A stretch of DNA of 64,000 bases from Idiomarina ramblicola (lineage in GTDB: Bacteria; Pseudomonadota; Gammaproteobacteria; Enterobacterales; Alteromonadaceae): positions 310,001-374,000 of the forward strand of contig NZ_PIQC01000001.1 of assembly GCF_003987255.1 (NCBI RefSeq), read 5' to 3'. Below the pieces are notes generated by a model that saw nothing but the letters and a program-made list of their open reading frames with translations, did not search any database and was not told the origin of the DNA. The position numbers and the translations under genes were made by a program. The stretch's first letter is position 1. Every line of letters starts with the position of its first letter. Positions 33,616-42,410 of this stretch are shown piece after piece.

Positions 33616-35460
33616 TCATATATTCTTAGCTATCAAGTCCGCCTTCAAAAGCCCACCTTTGGTAAACAGTTTCGCTGAAAACTTGGGATTCCGTCTCGAC
33701 TTATAAGCCTCCAGTATTTTCTTCAAACCAGCAGCTTCCAACAATGAAATGTTCACTTCGGTATCCATCTCAGCCGACTCAACAAAGTCATTGGAAAAAC
33801 TGGGGGCAACAATGAGTACCTGAGCAACGCGTTTACCTGCGGCTTCGCAACGTGTAACGTAAGCTTTTACCTGTCGAGATGTGGTGGAGTATTTCGCAAA
33901 GTCCCCCTTTTTAGAGGTCTTAGCTTCGCCGATAATAATATCGTCTTCACTTAACGACAGCAGAATGTCAGCTTTGTCTTTGGCTGTGTTGATGTCGCGG
34001 CGTAAGTCCTCGTCAACCGTTAGCCCAAGCTCTTCGAATATGGCTTTGGTGACCTCTTCAAACTTAACGCCAATATCAGCTTCTGCTATCTCAATATTCT
34101 TTTGCTTCAACGTAGCTAAATCTCTTCTCGCCAGGGCTTCGTAATTCTCGACTAACTTGTCTGTCGCATCAGCGAAGCTTTCAAGAATTACCTGTCTAGG
34201 ATCGCCACGACGCGTAACTCCCATGTCAGACTTCAAATTCTTAACCTGCTCGTTCGAGAGCATAAATAAAATGTCATATGGTGTTATGGCAAGAGCTCTT
34301 AACTTCTCGACGTCTATGTCCTGATTGGGCTCAAGTTCAAACTCATCTTTTAGCATTTTCGGTAGCGTCGGCATATGCTGGCTTAGTGTCTCAAATAACG
34401 ACTTGTAGCCTGTCGCTGAGAGAATATTAAATTCATGCTCTGCCGAAGAATTCAGCGCTCCAACAATTAAGCTGCAGCGTTCCTCTAAAGTTATTCCAAG
34501 TTTGTCCAGTGAGAGCTGCAAGTCATCAATAAGTGACTTTAAACGCTCCTTCTTCTCAGTCACGCCTGACTGTTCTCCATGCATATCTTCGCTAAGAATC
34601 TGACTGACCGATAATCCCATTTTAAAAACAGTTTCGATTTTCTCATCGCGACTAACACCACGAATGCGCTTGTCATGACTTTTCAAAATATTCGATAGCT
34701 CAGCATCGGAGAATGTCCGGAGAATTCTTAAAAGGTGTTTGTCGGCGAGCTCTTTAGATTGAATACGGTGTAACAATGCGACAATTTCATCAGGTACGTA
34801 AACGGTTTGATGCTTTTTAGAAACGAAGACAATACCTATTTCACGTAGCTGATTCAGACAGTCTGAAACACCCGTTTTAGGAATAGGATCAATTACGTGC
34901 TCAATGGCAACTCGGTTATCAGCAGTGACATCTAGTTTTTGAGCAAGAACATTTAGTATTCCGCGTTCTTCATCAGTGATTTTACCTTCCCGGTTAGAGC
35001 GTTCATCATTATGAAGTGCTTCATGTAAACACGCATAATAAATTCCTAACCGTTTAGGCTCGTCATAAACTTCCGTTTGTTCAGTTTCAGCAAAAAGTGC
35101 TTTTAAACTTTTACCTTGAGCATCGATTTGCTTCCATTCTTTTTCATACAATTGCTCTATCCAGGACACTCGCGCGACACAGTTTCCATCGCGACTAAGA
35201 ATATTCACCAAGAGTGCGGCTTGAGCCCCACTGAGTGCTAGTTGCGATTTTACTTCTTTTTGAAATAACGACTGAGCAAGTTTAAATAATTGAGTAACCT
35301 CACCACTAGAGGCATTTTTTATCTGACCGTCTATATTTTTAAACTGCTTCGCTACTTCTTTATTGTGCGAGCTGGCTTCCGTGCATATACGATCAAGAAA
35401 GTTGATGAACTTAGACTTCTCAAACTGGTTAACGGTAGATAGGACGTTGGAGAGTTTCAT
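33616..35460 (-). CDS. Solitary PD-(D/E)XK nuclease with long helical N-terminus
   Basis: A 614-aa protein. The C-terminal part (about 465-590) carries a restriction-endonuclease fold: FEEVTKAIFEELGLTV (the helix before the core), D498 in KADILLS, and E512-A-K514 in IIIGEAKTSKKGD, giving D-x13-ExK. A long QVKAYVTRCEAAGKRVAQVLIVAPSF strand-helix follows, as in Mrr-type domains. The N-terminal 460 residues are mostly helical with winged-helix-like units (SDCLNQLREIGIVFVSKKHQTVYV) and no recognised motor or methylase. No methylase or helicase lies beside it. It may be a solitary defence nuclease; that is inference. Confidence 0.7.
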   Translation of the reverse strand: MKLSNVLSTVNQFEKSKFINFLDRICTEASSHNKEVAKQFKNIDGQIKNASSGEVTQLFKLAQSLFQKEVKSQLALSGAQAALLVNILSRDGNCVARVSWIEQLYEKEWKQIDAQGKSLKALFAETEQTEVYDEPKRLGIYYACLHEALHNDERSNREGKITDEERGILNVLAQKLDVTADNRVAIEHVIDPIPKTGVSDCLNQLREIGIVFVSKKHQTVYVPDEIVALLHRIQSKELADKHLLRILRTFSDAELSNILKSHDKRIRGVSRDEKIETVFKMGLSVSQILSEDMHGEQSGVTEKKERLKSLIDDLQLSLDKLGITLEERCSLIVGALNSSAEHEFNILSATGYKSLFETLSQHMPTLPKMLKDEFELEPNQDIDVEKLRALAITPYDILFMLSNEQVKNLKSDMGVTRRGDPRQVILESFADATDKLVENYEALARRDLATLKQKNIEIAEADIGVKFEEVTKAIFEELGLTVDEDLRRDINTAKDKADILLSLSEDDIIIGEAKTSKKGDFAKYSTTSRQVKAYVTRCEAAGKRVAQVLIVAPSFSNDFVESAEMDTEVNISLLEAAGLKKILEAYKSRRNPKFSAKLFTKGGLLKADLIAKNI

Positions 35461-35565
35461 TACGCGCCGTTCCCTGATTAGATTAATTATTAAACAATTA
35501 AACTACTCTTTTGCAACAATAAAGCAACCCAGATATAAAACATTTAGCCCTAGCGAGATACTCTA

Positions 35566-35586
35566 TTGGGGTCAAGCCTGACCCAA
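35566..35586. repeat. REP-like palindrome TTGGGGTCA...TGACCCAA
   Basis: TTGGGGTCA-AGCC-TGACCCAA forms an 8-bp stem with one bulged G and a 4-base loop. GGGTC/GACCC hairpins of this sort are common intergenic (REP-like) elements in marine gammaproteobacteria. It lies 77 bases upstream of rhlE and within the 200-bp gap shared with the nuclease gene, where no other feature is evident. Confidence 0.5.
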
Positions 35587-35663
35587 CAATTAAATCAAAT
35601 GCGGCGAGCGCGGCCATCGGGTAGAATGCAGACTCTCATCACCATTGAATTGCTTATTGATAC

Positions 35664-36791
35664 ATGACTTTTTCTGATCTCGGACTTTGCCCTGAAACCC
35701 TTACTGCCCTTTCACGTCAGGGGTACAGCGAACCTACACCTATTCAGGCGGAAGCTATTCCGTTGGTGCTCGCGGGGAAAGATGTCATGGCAGCGGCGCA
35801 AACGGGGACGGGAAAGACAACGGCCTTTACGGCGCCTATTTTAGAGCGTCTGAAAGGTAACGAACGTGCAAAAGCAAACACAGCGCGTGCGCTTATTTTA
35901 ACACCGACTCGTGAATTGGCAGCTCAGGTGGGCGAAAGTGTTGCGAATTTAAGTGCGGGTCTGCCATTAAACTACGCGGTGGCGTTTGGTGGTGTGAAAA
36001 TTAATCCGCAACTGATGAAGCTTCGCAAAGGCGTGGATATTCTGGTGGCAACACCAGGCCGCTTGTTGGATTTATACAAACAAAACGCGGTTCGCTTCCC
36101 GAAGTTAGAAGTATTAGTGCTTGATGAAGCCGACCGCATGCTCGACATGGGCTTTATTCACGGCATTAACAAAATTATTAAGTTGTTGCCGGCTAAGCGC
36201 CAAACGCTTCTGTTCTCAGCGACCTTTTCTGATGATATTCGCACCCTGGCTACAGGCTTACTGAAAAGCCCGGTAGAAATTTCCGTAGCACCACCTAACG
36301 CCACTGCCGAGCCTATTGAGCAAACAATGTATGCGGTACAGAAAAGCGAAAAGCTGGGTATGCTGCTACGTATACTGCACAGCCTTAACGAGCCGCAAGT
36401 GCTTGTGTTTTCACGCACCAAACAAGGCGCCAACCGATTAGTTAAGCAGCTAGGTAAAGCCGGTTTCTCTGCCGCCGCTATTCACAGCGCCAAAAGCCAG
36501 GGTGCTCGCACCAGAGCGTTGACCGATTTCAAAAGTGGCAAGGTGAAAGTGCTTATCGCAACCGACATTGTCGCGCGTGGCATTGATATTGAAAAGCTGC
36601 CGTATGTTATCAATTATGACTTACCACAGGTTGCTGAAGACTATGTGCATCGCATTGGCCGGACCGGTCGTGCTGGCGAGGTTGGTCATGCTATTTCGTT
36701 GGTTACAGACGAAGAGTTTGCTGCCCTAAAAGCCATTGAAAAACTGCTTGGCCAGCCGATTCATCAGTGTAACCCAAAAAACGCTTTTTAG
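35664..36791 (+). CDS. rhlE: DEAD-box RNA helicase, RhlE type
   Basis: A 375-aa ATP-dependent RNA helicase. In order are the Q motif ([14 protein letters not shown]), motif [12 protein letters not shown], motif Ia PTRELAAQ, motif [13 protein letters not shown], motif III SATF, and motif [13 protein letters not shown]. The sequence is closest to RhlE ([22 protein letters not shown]). It stops soon after the second RecA domain, lacking the long basic C-terminal tail of many RhlE proteins, so it is a minimal form. Likely roles are ribosome assembly or cold RNA unwinding. Confidence 0.9.
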   Translation: MTFSDLGLCPETLTALSRQGYSEPTPIQAEAIPLVLAGKDVMAAAQTGTGKTTAFTAPILERLKGNERAKANTARALILTPTRELAAQVGESVANLSAGLPLNYAVAFGGVKINPQLMKLRKGVDILVATPGRLLDLYKQNAVRFPKLEVLVLDEADRMLDMGFIHGINKIIKLLPAKRQTLLFSATFSDDIRTLATGLLKSPVEISVAPPNATAEPIEQTMYAVQKSEKLGMLLRILHSLNEPQVLVFSRTKQGANRLVKQLGKAGFSAAAIHSAKSQGARTRALTDFKSGKVKVLIATDIVARGIDIEKLPYVINYDLPQVAEDYVHRIGRTGRAGEVGHAISLVTDEEFAALKAIEKLLGQPIHQCNPKNAF

Positions 36792-36804
36792 GGGGCATCC
36801 AACA

Positions 36805-37542
36805 TTATACTCCCTCACACCTCATTCTCTTCAAATAGTTCATCACAGTGCGGTTAATTTCATCTTTAAGCCACGCAGGTCCGTAGTCCGTCATATCGTT
36901 ATGCCGGGACTTTGGTATTTTCTTAACGCACATACCGTATTTTTCGCTCTCTTGCTGTGAAGGCAACACCCCGTCGTCTGCTGGGTAATCACTGCCGCGA
37001 ATTGAGAGCACACCAATATCCTTATTGCGGGGAAGAGGAACGCGGCGGTGATCAATCGTAATGACAGTTTCTATGTAGTCCTTGCCCTCGTTCGCAAGCC
37101 AGGAAGAAATGTCGCCGCCGTTTGAGTGGCCAATCAGCAGCAAGTCATTAAAATTGTATTTCGGGTAAGCTGGCTCGAGGTTGTGCTTAATGAAATCAAG
37201 CGTTTTAGCGCCCCTGCTCCAGTTCTCGCTTCTGGTTTCATAAAGATCACCCGATACAGACAACGGAGGATCACTCTCTAGTTCATGCCCAATAGCCACA
37301 ACCATATAACCCAACTGGTTTAGCTGCTCAGATAAAAAACTGTACTTGGCATGCGAGACGCCGTAACCGGCACTAAGAAAAGCTACCGGGCATTTTGGGG
37401 CTTCACCACCACACTGTTCTTCAGAAGTTGGATACGAGATTTGAACAGGAATATTTCTGTCTCTGGACTCATCGTAAACCATGTTGTCGGCAAAGCTAAT
37501 TGAGCTGCAAAATAAGCCAGCGAGTAATATGAGGAGTTTCAA
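36805..37542 (-). CDS. Exported alpha/beta hydrolase
   Basis: A 245-aa protein with a signal peptide (MKLLILLAGLFCSSISFA). The nucleophile elbow is GHSNGGD in LLLIGHSNGGDISSWL. The acid is probably in the RGSDYPADD region and the histidine in KSRHNDMTDYG. The arrangement resembles dienelactone-hydrolase or chlorophyllase-like proteins. Substrate unknown. Convergent with rhlE, 13 bases away. Confidence 0.8.
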   Translation of the reverse strand: MKLLILLAGLFCSSISFADNMVYDESRDRNIPVQISYPTSEEQCGGEAPKCPVAFLSAGYGVSHAKYSFLSEQLNQLGYMVVAIGHELESDPPLSVSGDLYETRSENWSRGAKTLDFIKHNLEPAYPKYNFNDLLLIGHSNGGDISSWLANEGKDYIETVITIDHRRVPLPRNKDIGVLSIRGSDYPADDGVLPSQQESEKYGMCVKKIPKSRHNDMTDYGPAWLKDEINRTVMNYLKRMRCEGV

Positions 37543-37687
37543 ATTATAGTCTTTTAATATTTTTCTGGATTCTTATTCATACAGACTCAGAAATTCTGTG
37601 CCATCTGTAAAACGTTATGCCAGCAATAACGGCTTCTGCGGTCAAACCGAATTCTCGCTATTGCTAGAAGAAGAATCTGTTCAGAGA

Positions 37688-38524
37688 TCAATTTGTCTGA
37701 TAATAAAACGCGGTGTCTGAAATCTTTTCAATATCATCGTATTCATACCCAAGCTGATTAGTTTCACCGATTTCAGCCAGACGAAAATCAGCCTCATAAA
37801 GCACAGCGCCCCAATGATTATCAGCAAAACCACCGAAAACAATATTCAACCCGCCGTCTTCAATTTTTGCTATAGCGCTAACATTGTACTCATTCATGAC
37901 TTCTATCAGTACTTCCGAATCTTCCGAGTACTTTTGGATTTTAGGCAATTCATTAAGCGTTCTGTGCTTTGTATATTGTGATGATGGTACGAATCCCGCA
38001 TCCTTAGACGGCTCATAGGTCAATATTTCTACTGGACTGATAAAAGCATTATTTATTCTGTACAGTTCAGTGGATATCTGCTGAATAACTTCAAGTTCTC
38101 TATTTTTCTTGAATACCGTTAAGTGAGGTTTTACTTTATCAAGAAACACTTTAATTGCGTCGATTCTTCGTTTCCTGCATGAGTCTTCATAACATAGTGC
38201 GAGGTTTGATAAACTTTCAACTTGTGACTCATCCAGCCGTAACATTCCGTTAGATATAGCACCCAAATTAAAGTTGGCAAAGCTTTGTCTCTTTTCAACA
38301 TCAGTATACTGAGTCGGGTGTACATCCAGAAAACCATAAGGCGTTAGCAAAGCAACAGAATACAAAGGATCAAGGTCGTCAGGAATGACATCCTCAAAAT
38401 GATGGAGAACAGCCCGATATTCCTTATCAGACTTTTCTGATAACGGAATAGAATCATCAGCCAAGAGAGTGAAACTCGCTGAGAAAACGAGTATTGAAAT
38501 TATTAGCGACGGTGTCTTCCTCAT
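37688..38524 (-). CDS. Unknown exported protein
   Basis: A 278-aa protein with a signal peptide (MRKTPSLIISILVFSASFTLLA). The mature part is helical in its first half, with a cysteine pair in ALCYEDSCRKRR. Its second half is beta-rich, with VLIEVMNEYNVSAIAKIEDGGLNIVFGGFADNHWGAVLYEA. No family recognised and no catalytic motif seen. It stands alone between two hydrolase genes on the same strand. Confidence 0.6.
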   Translation of the reverse strand: MRKTPSLIISILVFSASFTLLADDSIPLSEKSDKEYRAVLHHFEDVIPDDLDPLYSVALLTPYGFLDVHPTQYTDVEKRQSFANFNLGAISNGMLRLDESQVESLSNLALCYEDSCRKRRIDAIKVFLDKVKPHLTVFKKNRELEVIQQISTELYRINNAFISPVEILTYEPSKDAGFVPSSQYTKHRTLNELPKIQKYSEDSEVLIEVMNEYNVSAIAKIEDGGLNIVFGGFADNHWGAVLYEADFRLAEIGETNQLGYEYDDIEKISDTAFYYQTN

Positions 38525-38634
38525 TGTTAACTTCCTTGTTGCAGATAGTATAGGTTTCGCCCCCTATAGAATAAGGGTATACAAAGAGTATCGTCCCAAC
38601 GAATTGTTATCAACATGTTGAACTGATAGTGCAC

Positions 38635-39762
38635 CTACGGCTGTTCAACAAATATCTCTAAAAACCTTAACGCCAGCGGGTTCTTCTCTATTTGTGCGCT
38701 AGTCAGACTATTAACCTCGTGTCGCAGTCCGTCGGTATTTCCGAGAGCAACTAATGTTACCCCATCATCAGGTGCTTTTAATAAGAGACCAGCATAGGCA
38801 TCCGGCCACCAACCACCATGCCAAACAAGCTTATGACCTTGCCAATTCTGCACATACCAGCCATAGGCATAAGGCATTGCGTTGCCCTCTTTATCCTTTG
38901 CTGGCGTCCACATTTTCTCTCTCAAAGACGCAGGAAGAATTCGTTCTTCATCCAGAGCTATGGAATAGTGTGCAAGCGCTCTGGCGCTGGCGATAATTCC
39001 AGAGCTGGCGTTCAATTCAGTGTTCGGTAATACCGAAGGGGCAAGCCCATCCGATTGCTCAGGCGCGTGGCGAAACGGTGGCGCAATATGAGTCAGTACC
39101 TCGCCTCCATCCGGGTCACGCCAACCGGCTGCTACATTCTCTAATTTTGCCGGTTCAATAACGTATTTTTTCATCCAATAGCGCCAACTCTTATCCGTAT
39201 TCTCCTCAACCCAGTTAGATAAACGGCCAAATACAATGGGGTTGTAGAAGAAGCTAGCGCCAGGCTCACCCTGTACCTGGTGCTGAAGGACATGACGCAG
39301 CGTTATCGCTTGGTCGCACTTTACCTTAGGTACTTCGTAGCCGTTATCCAGAGTGCCTCCACCGAAGACCGTCCCGCTTGTTGTTAACCAATGGCACCTT
39401 GCGCCCCAGTCACTTAAGGCCGTAAAGTCGGCATCGAGATCAATGTGTCCGTCGGCCTCCATGGCCAGTAACGTCGCACCAGTGAATGTTTTTGTGATAG
39501 AAGCCGCAAGATACGAAGTGTCTCCCGTCGTGAGCTCTTCGGCGTCGTGATCTTGAAAGCCAATACTTTCGAGCATAATGATTTCACCGTCTTTAACTAC
39601 CGCAACGGAAAAACTTAAGACTTTGTTCTCCTTACGAAAGTCTCTGAGATAAGACTGAAATGCCTGGATTTTTTCGCTGGAAATTTCTGGTTGTGCCGTC
39701 GCTTCGCTTGCTGAAAAAAAGACGAGCGTACCCGCCAGCAAATAATAGATTATTGCTTTCAT
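38635..39762 (-). CDS. Secreted serine hydrolase, beta-lactamase class C family
   Basis: A 375-aa S12-type hydrolase with a signal peptide ending SASEATA. SxxK is S88-I-T-K91 (AASITKTFTG). Other blocks are RHVLQHQVQGEPGASFFYNPIVFGRLSNWVEE with the YxN-like FYNP, and WHGGWWPDAYAGLLL, which takes the place of the HxG/KTG motif. It is a second member of this family in the window (the other at 28781-29917), but the two differ widely, so they are not a recent duplication. Substrate unknown. Confidence 0.85.
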   Translation of the reverse strand: MKAIIYYLLAGTLVFFSASEATAQPEISSEKIQAFQSYLRDFRKENKVLSFSVAVVKDGEIIMLESIGFQDHDAEELTTGDTSYLAASITKTFTGATLLAMEADGHIDLDADFTALSDWGARCHWLTTSGTVFGGGTLDNGYEVPKVKCDQAITLRHVLQHQVQGEPGASFFYNPIVFGRLSNWVEENTDKSWRYWMKKYVIEPAKLENVAAGWRDPDGGEVLTHIAPPFRHAPEQSDGLAPSVLPNTELNASSGIIASARALAHYSIALDEERILPASLREKMWTPAKDKEGNAMPYAYGWYVQNWQGHKLVWHGGWWPDAYAGLLLKAPDDGVTLVALGNTDGLRHEVNSLTSAQIEKNPLALRFLEIFVEQP

Positions 39763-39808
39763 GGTTTTTCCTTTATTAACTATTTTAAATGTGGGGCTGC
39801 GCTATCAG

Positions 39809-40369
39809 CTATTTTTTGCCAAGGAAAGGAATACTGGGGTAAAAATACTTTTGTGCTTTTATCACAGCGATAACGTTAGCCAACATAACTAAGGCGGTAT
39901 AAGGGATCACGGCAATAAAGAATAAAAATCCAAAACCTTTGACGCTGAGTAGTGCAACAAAAGCAAGCGCGTAAATGAGCATCATGGTTATTTGAAAATT
40001 AATAACCGCACGACCATGAGCATCATACAGCGGGTTATCTTCGCGCTTATGGATCCAAATAAACAGCGGGCACAGGATATTGAGAAATGGCACCACAAAG
40101 CCAAGAAATGGAGATGAGTGCATTAATAGCAGCCACTTTGTTTGAATATTCTCGTTGCTAGGGTCATCGAGTTCGAGTAAATCGTCAACATCTAACTCGA
40201 GTGCCGCCGCTAGTAGCTTTACCGTTCTTAAATGGGGGGTAACTTCACCTTTTTCTAAGCGTTGGATGGTGCGAACAGTCACCCTGGTACTCTCCGCAAG
40301 CTGTTCCTGCGAAAGTCCTTTTAATTTGCGCTGGTAAATTAATCGTTCTGCGAATTTGGTACTTTTCAT
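39809..40369 (-). CDS. XRE-family regulator fused to a DUF4870 membrane domain
   Basis: A 186-aa protein. Residues 6-63 are an XRE helix-turn-helix (RLIYQRKLKGLSQEQLAEST...TVRTIQRLEKGEVTPHLRTVKLLAAALE). From about 75 it has three hydrophobic segments, with HSSPFLGFVVPFLNILCPLFIWIHKREDNPLYDAHGRAVINFQ typical of DUF4870. DUF4870 proteins are membrane proteins of unknown role, and this fusion makes a membrane-anchored DNA-binding protein. Targets unknown; the nearest candidates are the beta-lactamase-like gene and the Kelch gene. Confidence 0.85.
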   Translation of the reverse strand: MKSTKFAERLIYQRKLKGLSQEQLAESTRVTVRTIQRLEKGEVTPHLRTVKLLAAALELDVDDLLELDDPSNENIQTKWLLLMHSSPFLGFVVPFLNILCPLFIWIHKREDNPLYDAHGRAVINFQITMMLIYALAFVALLSVKGFGFLFFIAVIPYTALVMLANVIAVIKAQKYFYPSIPFLGKK

Positions 40370-40578
40370 GGTTGTATTCAGCTCTATTGCCCGATAACTC
40401 GAGTAAAATCTTATCTAAAAGCACCCGACACGGTTACGACATTGCTATGTCATGTTCCTGTCATTCGCATTAATGAGTCGCTACCTGAATGCACGCAGTT
40501 GGTATTCTGGATTTAAATTTGTCATAAGTACTTGATACATTACAATGCCATTTTAGTTTCTGAAACAGGATGTTAAGA

Positions 40579-41571
40579 ATGGCCTCCTCTTACGTTGCAG
40601 TTAGACTGCTACTCGTTTTGTCTTTCTCTACTTTGTTCGCTGCGTGTGCATCATCTCCGGACAGCACAACGACCAACCCACCAACCAACTCATCCGCTCC
40701 AAGCTTAGATGAACCAAGATCCGGCCACGCTGCAGTAGCCGATGATGAATATATTTATGTCATTGGTGGCTTAAATAAAGCAGGGAATCTCTCCAGTATA
40801 GAGATTATCAACCCTAAAACTAAAGAAACGATGGTTCTGCGAGATAAAATCACAGCTCGCCGCTATTTAACCGCGGTCTGGGATGGAAAAGAGTCGATTT
40901 ACATATTTGGCGGTATCAGCCAACAGGACGGTGTTATTTGGCAAGAAAAAACTGTCGAGGTTTTTAATACCCGGACACAAGAAGTAACAACCACCACTCC
41001 CATGCGGGTGCCCCGCCGCTTTAACAGTGCAGTACTGTTAAATAATAAAATTTACGTACTGGGTGGATCTATTTACTACCCTGAAGCCGTTGAAAAAGCA
41101 TATGCCTTACGCGCGACATCGCTAGTCACCGCCTTTGATATAAACACTAAAAAGTGGTCTCGAGTAGCCAACTTACCTGCAGCAAGAAACACAAGAGCCT
41201 TCACCTTTAATGACCAAGTTTGCGCTGTAGGTGGTTACGATGGTTTTCACAAATGGTCTGTATTTGACTGCTACGATAAAGCAGCTGGAAAATGGCAGTT
41301 AATGCCAGATGCGCCCGATTCTGTCAGTGCGCATTCGGTTGCTGTCCACAATGACAAGCTCTACGTTTTCGGCGATTACGATAACCTTGATCAGGTCTTG
41401 ATGTACGACTTCTCAGACAATACCTGGTCGTATGTTGATGCCCCTTACCGTGCTAGCCGGCATAATGCCGCTGTCGTATTTGGTAATGAGGTATTTGTGA
41501 TTGGCGGTACTACCGGTGGTTCTGGTCCATTCTTAGACGATATTCAAGTGCTTTCCTTGCCATTGCAGTAA
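40579..41571 (+). CDS. Kelch-repeat lipoprotein
   Basis: A 330-aa lipoprotein. An AGGA site suits the ATG at 40579; the ATG at 40570 is too close. The signal ends in the lipobox LFAAC. Then come about six Kelch-type blades, each with a GG and aromatic pattern: YIYVIGGLNKAG, SIYIFGGISQQDG, KIYVLGGSIYYP, QVCAVGGYDGFHKW, KLYVFGDYDNL and EVFVIGGTTGGSG. This forms a beta-propeller that probably binds a protein or polysaccharide in the envelope. Transcribed alone; a hairpin follows. Confidence 0.85.
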   Translation: MASSYVAVRLLLVLSFSTLFAACASSPDSTTTNPPTNSSAPSLDEPRSGHAAVADDEYIYVIGGLNKAGNLSSIEIINPKTKETMVLRDKITARRYLTAVWDGKESIYIFGGISQQDGVIWQEKTVEVFNTRTQEVTTTTPMRVPRRFNSAVLLNNKIYVLGGSIYYPEAVEKAYALRATSLVTAFDINTKKWSRVANLPAARNTRAFTFNDQVCAVGGYDGFHKWSVFDCYDKAAGKWQLMPDAPDSVSAHSVAVHNDKLYVFGDYDNLDQVLMYDFSDNTWSYVDAPYRASRHNAAVVFGNEVFVIGGTTGGSGPFLDDIQVLSLPLQ

Positions 41572-41584
41572 AAACTATAAAACC

Positions 41585-41619
41585 AGGGCTGCCATGAGCA
41601 ACTTTTTCTCGGCAGCCCT
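41585..41619 (-). terminator. Hairpin between convergent Kelch and Sel1 genes
   Basis: A 9-bp perfect stem (AGGGCTGCC / GGCAGCCCT) with a 17-base loop lies between the two stop codons. On the minus strand it is followed by GGTTTTATAGTTTTT, a loose T tract, so it can serve the Sel1 gene; on the plus side there is no T tract. Confidence 0.5.
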
Positions 41620-41640
41620 AAGCCTCTTACAAGTGCTCAC

Positions 41641-42357
41641 TTAATTTGACACCAAACCCGCCACTTCTTTCGCTCTGTTCAAACCTTGCGTTGCTTTTTC
41701 AGTCAGCTCTGTGGCTTCAGGCTGCCAATCAGCGATTTGCTTTTTACTTTGTTCAACCTCTTGTGGCTCTAGCTCACTTTCTAATGACTTCCTCATTTCT
41801 TCTACCCGGGCGTTATCCGGCGCCAAAGTTTTGATTTTTAAGATAGTTTGATACGCCAAGGTTCCACTGGCGAAATCGGAGTCGGGTTCCTGATACAAAG
41901 CCATTAGACTCATAAGAGCACCGGGGTCCCCCTGTTGCGCTGCGCGTCGGCTCCACTCCAATGCTTTTTGTTTATCTCCCTGCCGATAATATATTGCCGC
42001 TACATCGTACTGTGCCAGACTATACCCCGCCTCTGCCGCTTTTAGCTTATGGGACAAAGCCTTCTCTTTGTTCGGAGAGAAACCTTCAAAAGTGCCAAAC
42101 TGGCCCGCGTAATAACATCCCACTTTATAATGAGCCAATAAATCCCCCTCTGTGGCCGCCTGAGCGAAAAGCTCAAAGGCCTTTTGCGGAGACTTATCAA
42201 CTCCCAAGCCATTGTTGTATAACATCCCAAGGTGGTACCGGGCTTCAACCACACCCGAGTCAGCCTTATCGGTTAATGCATCAACAAGTTCGTCAGAATT
42301 AGCCTGAGAAGTGAAACTCGTGAGAAGTAAAACAAAGGGAATAGCGAGTTTTAACAT
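41641..42357 (-). CDS. Sel1-repeat exported protein
   Basis: A 238-aa protein with a signal peptide (FVLLLTSFTSQANS). Residues about 35-160 contain three to four Sel1-like repeats with the A-x-x-x-LG-x-x-Y-x-x-G pattern: ARYHLGMLYNNGLGVDKSPQKAFELFAQAA, AHYKVGCYYAGQFGTF and AQYDVAAIYYRQGDKQKALEWSRRAA. These fold as alpha/alpha superhelices for protein binding. The C-terminal 60 residues are charged helix. Transcribed alone or with the upstream minus-strand gene at 42411. Confidence 0.85.
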   Translation of the reverse strand: MLKLAIPFVLLLTSFTSQANSDELVDALTDKADSGVVEARYHLGMLYNNGLGVDKSPQKAFELFAQAATEGDLLAHYKVGCYYAGQFGTFEGFSPNKEKALSHKLKAAEAGYSLAQYDVAAIYYRQGDKQKALEWSRRAAQQGDPGALMSLMALYQEPDSDFASGTLAYQTILKIKTLAPDNARVEEMRKSLESELEPQEVEQSKKQIADWQPEATELTEKATQGLNRAKEVAGLVSN

Positions 42358-42410
42358 GATTATTGTCCTTATTATTGTCTATTTAATGCCAAGTTAGTCT
42401 GCATTTCTAC

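Noticed and set aside
26276-35600. Prophage or satellite
   Set aside because: No integrase, capsid, terminase, portal or tail gene is present. A KTSC domain alone is not evidence.
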